The position numbers and the translations under genes are program-made. A DNA stretch of 39,501 nt from an uncultured Clostridia bacterium. Its GTDB lineage: Bacteria > Bacillota > Clostridia > Christensenellales > UBA1242. Location of the stretch: contig CANBAL010000010.1 in the NCBI GenBank assembly GCA_947366545.1, forward strand, positions 1 to 39,501, read 5' to 3'. This document shows, one piece after another, positions 36,960-39,501 of this stretch (positions within the stretch are counted from its first letter, which is position 1; every line of letters starts with the position of its first letter). A model generated the notes under the pieces. That model ran no database searches, was not told the origin of the DNA, and was given only the letters and a program-made list of their open reading frames with translations.

Positions 36960-37235
36960 TTATTTTACTGTGTCACGAATGCCAAGTTCTTTTATGATTG
37001 CTCTGTAAGCCTCAATATCTCTCTCTTTAAGGTAAAGTAAGAAGCCCTTTCTTTTACCTACCATTTGAAGAAGTCCGCGTCTTGAATGCTTATCTTTTGG
37101 ATTTGCATTTAAGTGTTGTTCATTCAAATGATTAATTCTCTCTGTAAGTAGAGCGATTTGAACTTGGGCTGAGCCTGTATCATTTTCGCTGGTTTGGAAC
37201 TTCGCAATGATCTCTTGTTTTCTAGCCTTATCCAT
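36960..37235 (-). CDS. rpsO: Ribosomal protein S15
   Basis: [73 protein letters not shown]. Confidence 0.98.
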   Translation of the reverse strand: MDKARKQEIIAKFQTSENDTGSAQVQIALLTERINHLNEQHLNANPKDKHSRRGLLQMVGKRKGFLLYLKERDIEAYRAIIKELGIRDTVK

Positions 37236-37259
37236 TTTTTCCTCCCATTTAAATTTTAT

Positions 37260-37313
37260 CCCCGCAGGGCAAGGTTATAGCGTCAGAAGGTGTCGCATAT
37301 ACTTTGCCTTGGG
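37260..37313 (-). promoter_or_regulatory. Candidate S15 autoregulatory leader of rpsO
   Basis: Leader RNA can fold CCC-AA-GGCAA/UUGCC-CUGC-GGG and UAUA(U)GCG/CGCUAUA; promoter TTTACA (comp 37354-37359), 18 nt, TATAAT (comp 37330-37335) gives a leader of about 88 nt. Confidence 0.5.
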
Positions 37314-37373
37314 TTTTATCGACTTTTGTATTATAGCATATGGGAAGAAAGATTGTAAAGTATTTTTCCCAAA

Positions 37374-38765
37374 TTAACTAAAAAATTTCTCTTTTCGCTC
37401 TATCATTTCGTCAATTCGTGCGATATAATCTTCAACAAACTTGACATTATCCTGTCTTTCAATCCGTTTTTCATTATTGAATACGCGTTTACTCATTGCC
37501 CCTGCACCTACAGCGATTACCGAATTTGTTTCCTCCATGCTATCAATATTGAAGATGCATACATTATCGTCACGGTAGTAACCGACATTTTCAAGGCCGC
37601 CAAGTTGGTGTTTTTGGCGGTACATATAATATGGTTTATAGCCATTTTCTAAAAGTAATTTTTGAGCGTGCGATACCATTTTTGACACCTCTTTTTCACT
37701 TAAATCACTGGTGTCATTTTTAAGCAAGGCTCCGTTCTTAACAGAAAGAGTATGTACGGTGATATTCTCAGGAGCAAGGTCAACAAGCGTTTGCATTGTC
37801 CTTTTGAAGATGCCAAGTTTCTCCTTAGGTAATCCCGCAATTACATCCATATTCACCTTAAAACCGCGTTCAAGTGCCATTGTGTAAGCGGCAAGCACCT
37901 GTTTATTTTTATGATTTCTGCCTATGCGTTTTAGGGTGGTCTCACAGAAGGTTTGAGGGTTGACAGATATTCTTGTGACATTATGTTTCTTGAGTACATC
38001 AAGTTTTTCTGCCGTTATTGTGTCAGGGCGACCACATTCCACCGTAAACTCACCTACTGGAAAGGTAAGGATATCAAGTAGTCTATCAAGCTCTACTGCC
38101 GTAAGCACCGAAGGAGTGCCGCCGCCTATATATATCGTCCTTATGATATACGCCTTTTTTGCAACAATTTTCTTGACCGCAGCAATCTCTTTTAAGAGGC
38201 AATCAATGTACATCTCTACCTTATCTTTTACCCGTGCAAGTTCACTTGAAATAAAAGAGCAGTACAAACATCTTGTTGGACATATGGGAATATTTACATA
38301 TAAGTCTACAAGATTATCATTACGAATAATACATTTTTGGTTTTTAAGGATCATTGCGGTTAAACGCGCTTTCTCCTTACTTACTCGGTAAGTCTTTTCA
38401 AGAGTATCGGCAACCATATACTCTTTTATTTGTCCGCTCTCTACTAAATCACGAGCAAACTTGGTTGGGCGTACCCCCGTTAAACTCCCCCATGGCAGAG
38501 ACTTATTTGTAAGTTTATTTAGTAGGTCGTAAAGTGCTATCTTGACCTGTCTTTTCCTTAAACTCTTTTTAGCAAGTGGAGTAAGAGAATTTAAGCACTC
38601 ATAACTTGTTTCATAATCCCCATTGCCGTTCACTTTGAATTTATTTATTATTCTATCTTCAAGCTCTATCTCTTCATGCTCAATTTGTAATTCGTTATCT
38701 CCAAAAAGATTTGCTAGGTCTTCAAGTTCGGTGCAAAGTTCCTCTTTATTTGTCTTTATATCCAT
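37374..38765 (-). CDS. hemZ: Coproporphyrinogen dehydrogenase HemZ-like radical SAM protein
   Basis: LYVNIPICPTRCLYCSFIS (CxxxCxxC), IYIGGGTPSVL, FTVECGRPDTIT, RISVNPQTF; downstream of relA. Confidence 0.9.
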   Translation of the reverse strand: MDIKTNKEELCTELEDLANLFGDNELQIEHEEIELEDRIINKFKVNGNGDYETSYECLNSLTPLAKKSLRKRQVKIALYDLLNKLTNKSLPWGSLTGVRPTKFARDLVESGQIKEYMVADTLEKTYRVSKEKARLTAMILKNQKCIIRNDNLVDLYVNIPICPTRCLYCSFISSELARVKDKVEMYIDCLLKEIAAVKKIVAKKAYIIRTIYIGGGTPSVLTAVELDRLLDILTFPVGEFTVECGRPDTITAEKLDVLKKHNVTRISVNPQTFCETTLKRIGRNHKNKQVLAAYTMALERGFKVNMDVIAGLPKEKLGIFKRTMQTLVDLAPENITVHTLSVKNGALLKNDTSDLSEKEVSKMVSHAQKLLLENGYKPYYMYRQKHQLGGLENVGYYRDDNVCIFNIDSMEETNSVIAVGAGAMSKRVFNNEKRIERQDNVKFVEDYIARIDEMIERKEKFFS

Positions 38766-39501
38766 CGCTCACTCCTTTGTACATGGGTAACATTTTTAAG
38801 CGACCTTACATTTGCCATTACCTTTTCAAGTTCGGCGGTGTTCTTGACCGCTACCGCTATGTCACACAAGAAATTATCGCCAACATCTTTTGCATCAAAG
38901 GCTGTGATAAGCACCTTCATATTTGTGATAAGTGTGGTGAGTTTTGCAATATTATTATTTGACTTGTCTGCCACAATATGAATTGAAGCGATAAAGTTTT
39001 TCTTCTCTTTGGTTGACCATTCAGCACCGATTAATCTTTCAGGCTCCAGATACTTTAAGTTTGGACAATTCTTCCTATGAATAGTGACGCCTTTGCCACG
39101 CGAGATATACCCGACTATTTCGTCACCCTCGATTGGGTTACAGCAACAAGCATACCTTACCAGCATTCCGCTATCGCCATCAATAAGCACGCCTTCCTTA
39201 TTCTTCTTGACAGTGACGACATTTGGCTTTTCCTCTATGACTGCATTATCTTTCGTCCATAGCGAGATAAATCTGCCCGCCGCTTGATTTGCTGTCAGAC
39301 TGCCAGAGCCTATTGCAGCATACACCTCATCAATCTTTTTCATGGTGAGTTTTGGAAGAATTATATCAAGATATTTATCAAGCAAAAGTTGTGAAGCCGT
39401 GAAGCCTTTATCTTTAAGCACTTGGTCAAACATTGCCTTTCCGCTTTTGATATTCTCTTCCTTAAGTTCATTCTTGAAAAAGGATTTTATTCCACCTCTT
39501 G
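38756..39501 (-). CDS. relA: RelA/SpoT family (p)ppGpp synthetase/hydrolase, C-terminal part (continues past the window edge)
   Basis: Open frame to the edge: RGGIKSFFKNELKEENIKSGKAMFDQVLKDKGF...YACCCNPIEGDEIVGYISRGKGVTIHRKNCPN plus C-terminal ACT domain. Confidence 0.93.
   Translation of the reverse strand, partial: RGGIKSFFKNELKEENIKSGKAMFDQVLKDKGFTASQLLLDKYLDIILPKLTMKKIDEVYAAIGSGSLTANQAAGRFISLWTKDNAVIEEKPNVVTVKKNKEGVLIDGDSGMLVRYACCCNPIEGDEIVGYISRGKGVTIHRKNCPNLKYLEPERLIGAEWSTKEKKNFIASIHIVADKSNNNIAKLTTLITNMKVLITAFDAKDVGDNFLCDIAVAVKNTAELEKVMANVRSLKNVTHVQRSERWI

Overview
Low-GC Firmicutes (Clostridia-like) chromosomal window, mostly a conserved housekeeping and sporulation-associated backbone on the minus strand. 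Read along that strand it runs relA(partial)-hemZ-rpsO-pnp-ylxY-like-ftsK-rimO-pgsA-cinA(divergent)-recA, then (after a PBP and a small HTH cassette) miaB-mutS-mutL-miaA-ynbB-spoIIM-like-dacF-scpA-scpB-M50 protease-cyclase-TM2-mnmA. It also carries tRNA-Ser(GGA), a glmU acetyltransferase-only gene with glmM, a HIT/RNase HI fusion, ylbJ and a partial pta. No CRISPR array, rRNA, transposase or complete mobile element was seen. The items most worth a second look are: (1) two small divergent HTH cassettes (about 7.67-8.18 kb and 26.67-27.18 kb) whose intergenic regions have nearly the same geometry (back-to-back -35 boxes, a palindromic operator in each promoter spacer, a probable leaderless + gene) but different operator sequences; (2) a dispersed hairpin repeat (AGATTTCTCC...GGTCGAAATGACA, encoding VISTEAEKS on the minus strand) in about 5 same-orientation copies, one of which lies in-frame at the junction of the HIT and RNase HI domains; (3) two non-coding, highly structured elements (2918-3028 and 26525-26625); and (4) several housekeeping proteins with lost domains or motifs (MiaB without TRAM, CinA without its N-terminal motifs, GlmU without the uridyltransferase domain, a cyclase with altered catalytic residues). 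All identifications come from reading motifs and gene order by eye; no database search was run.
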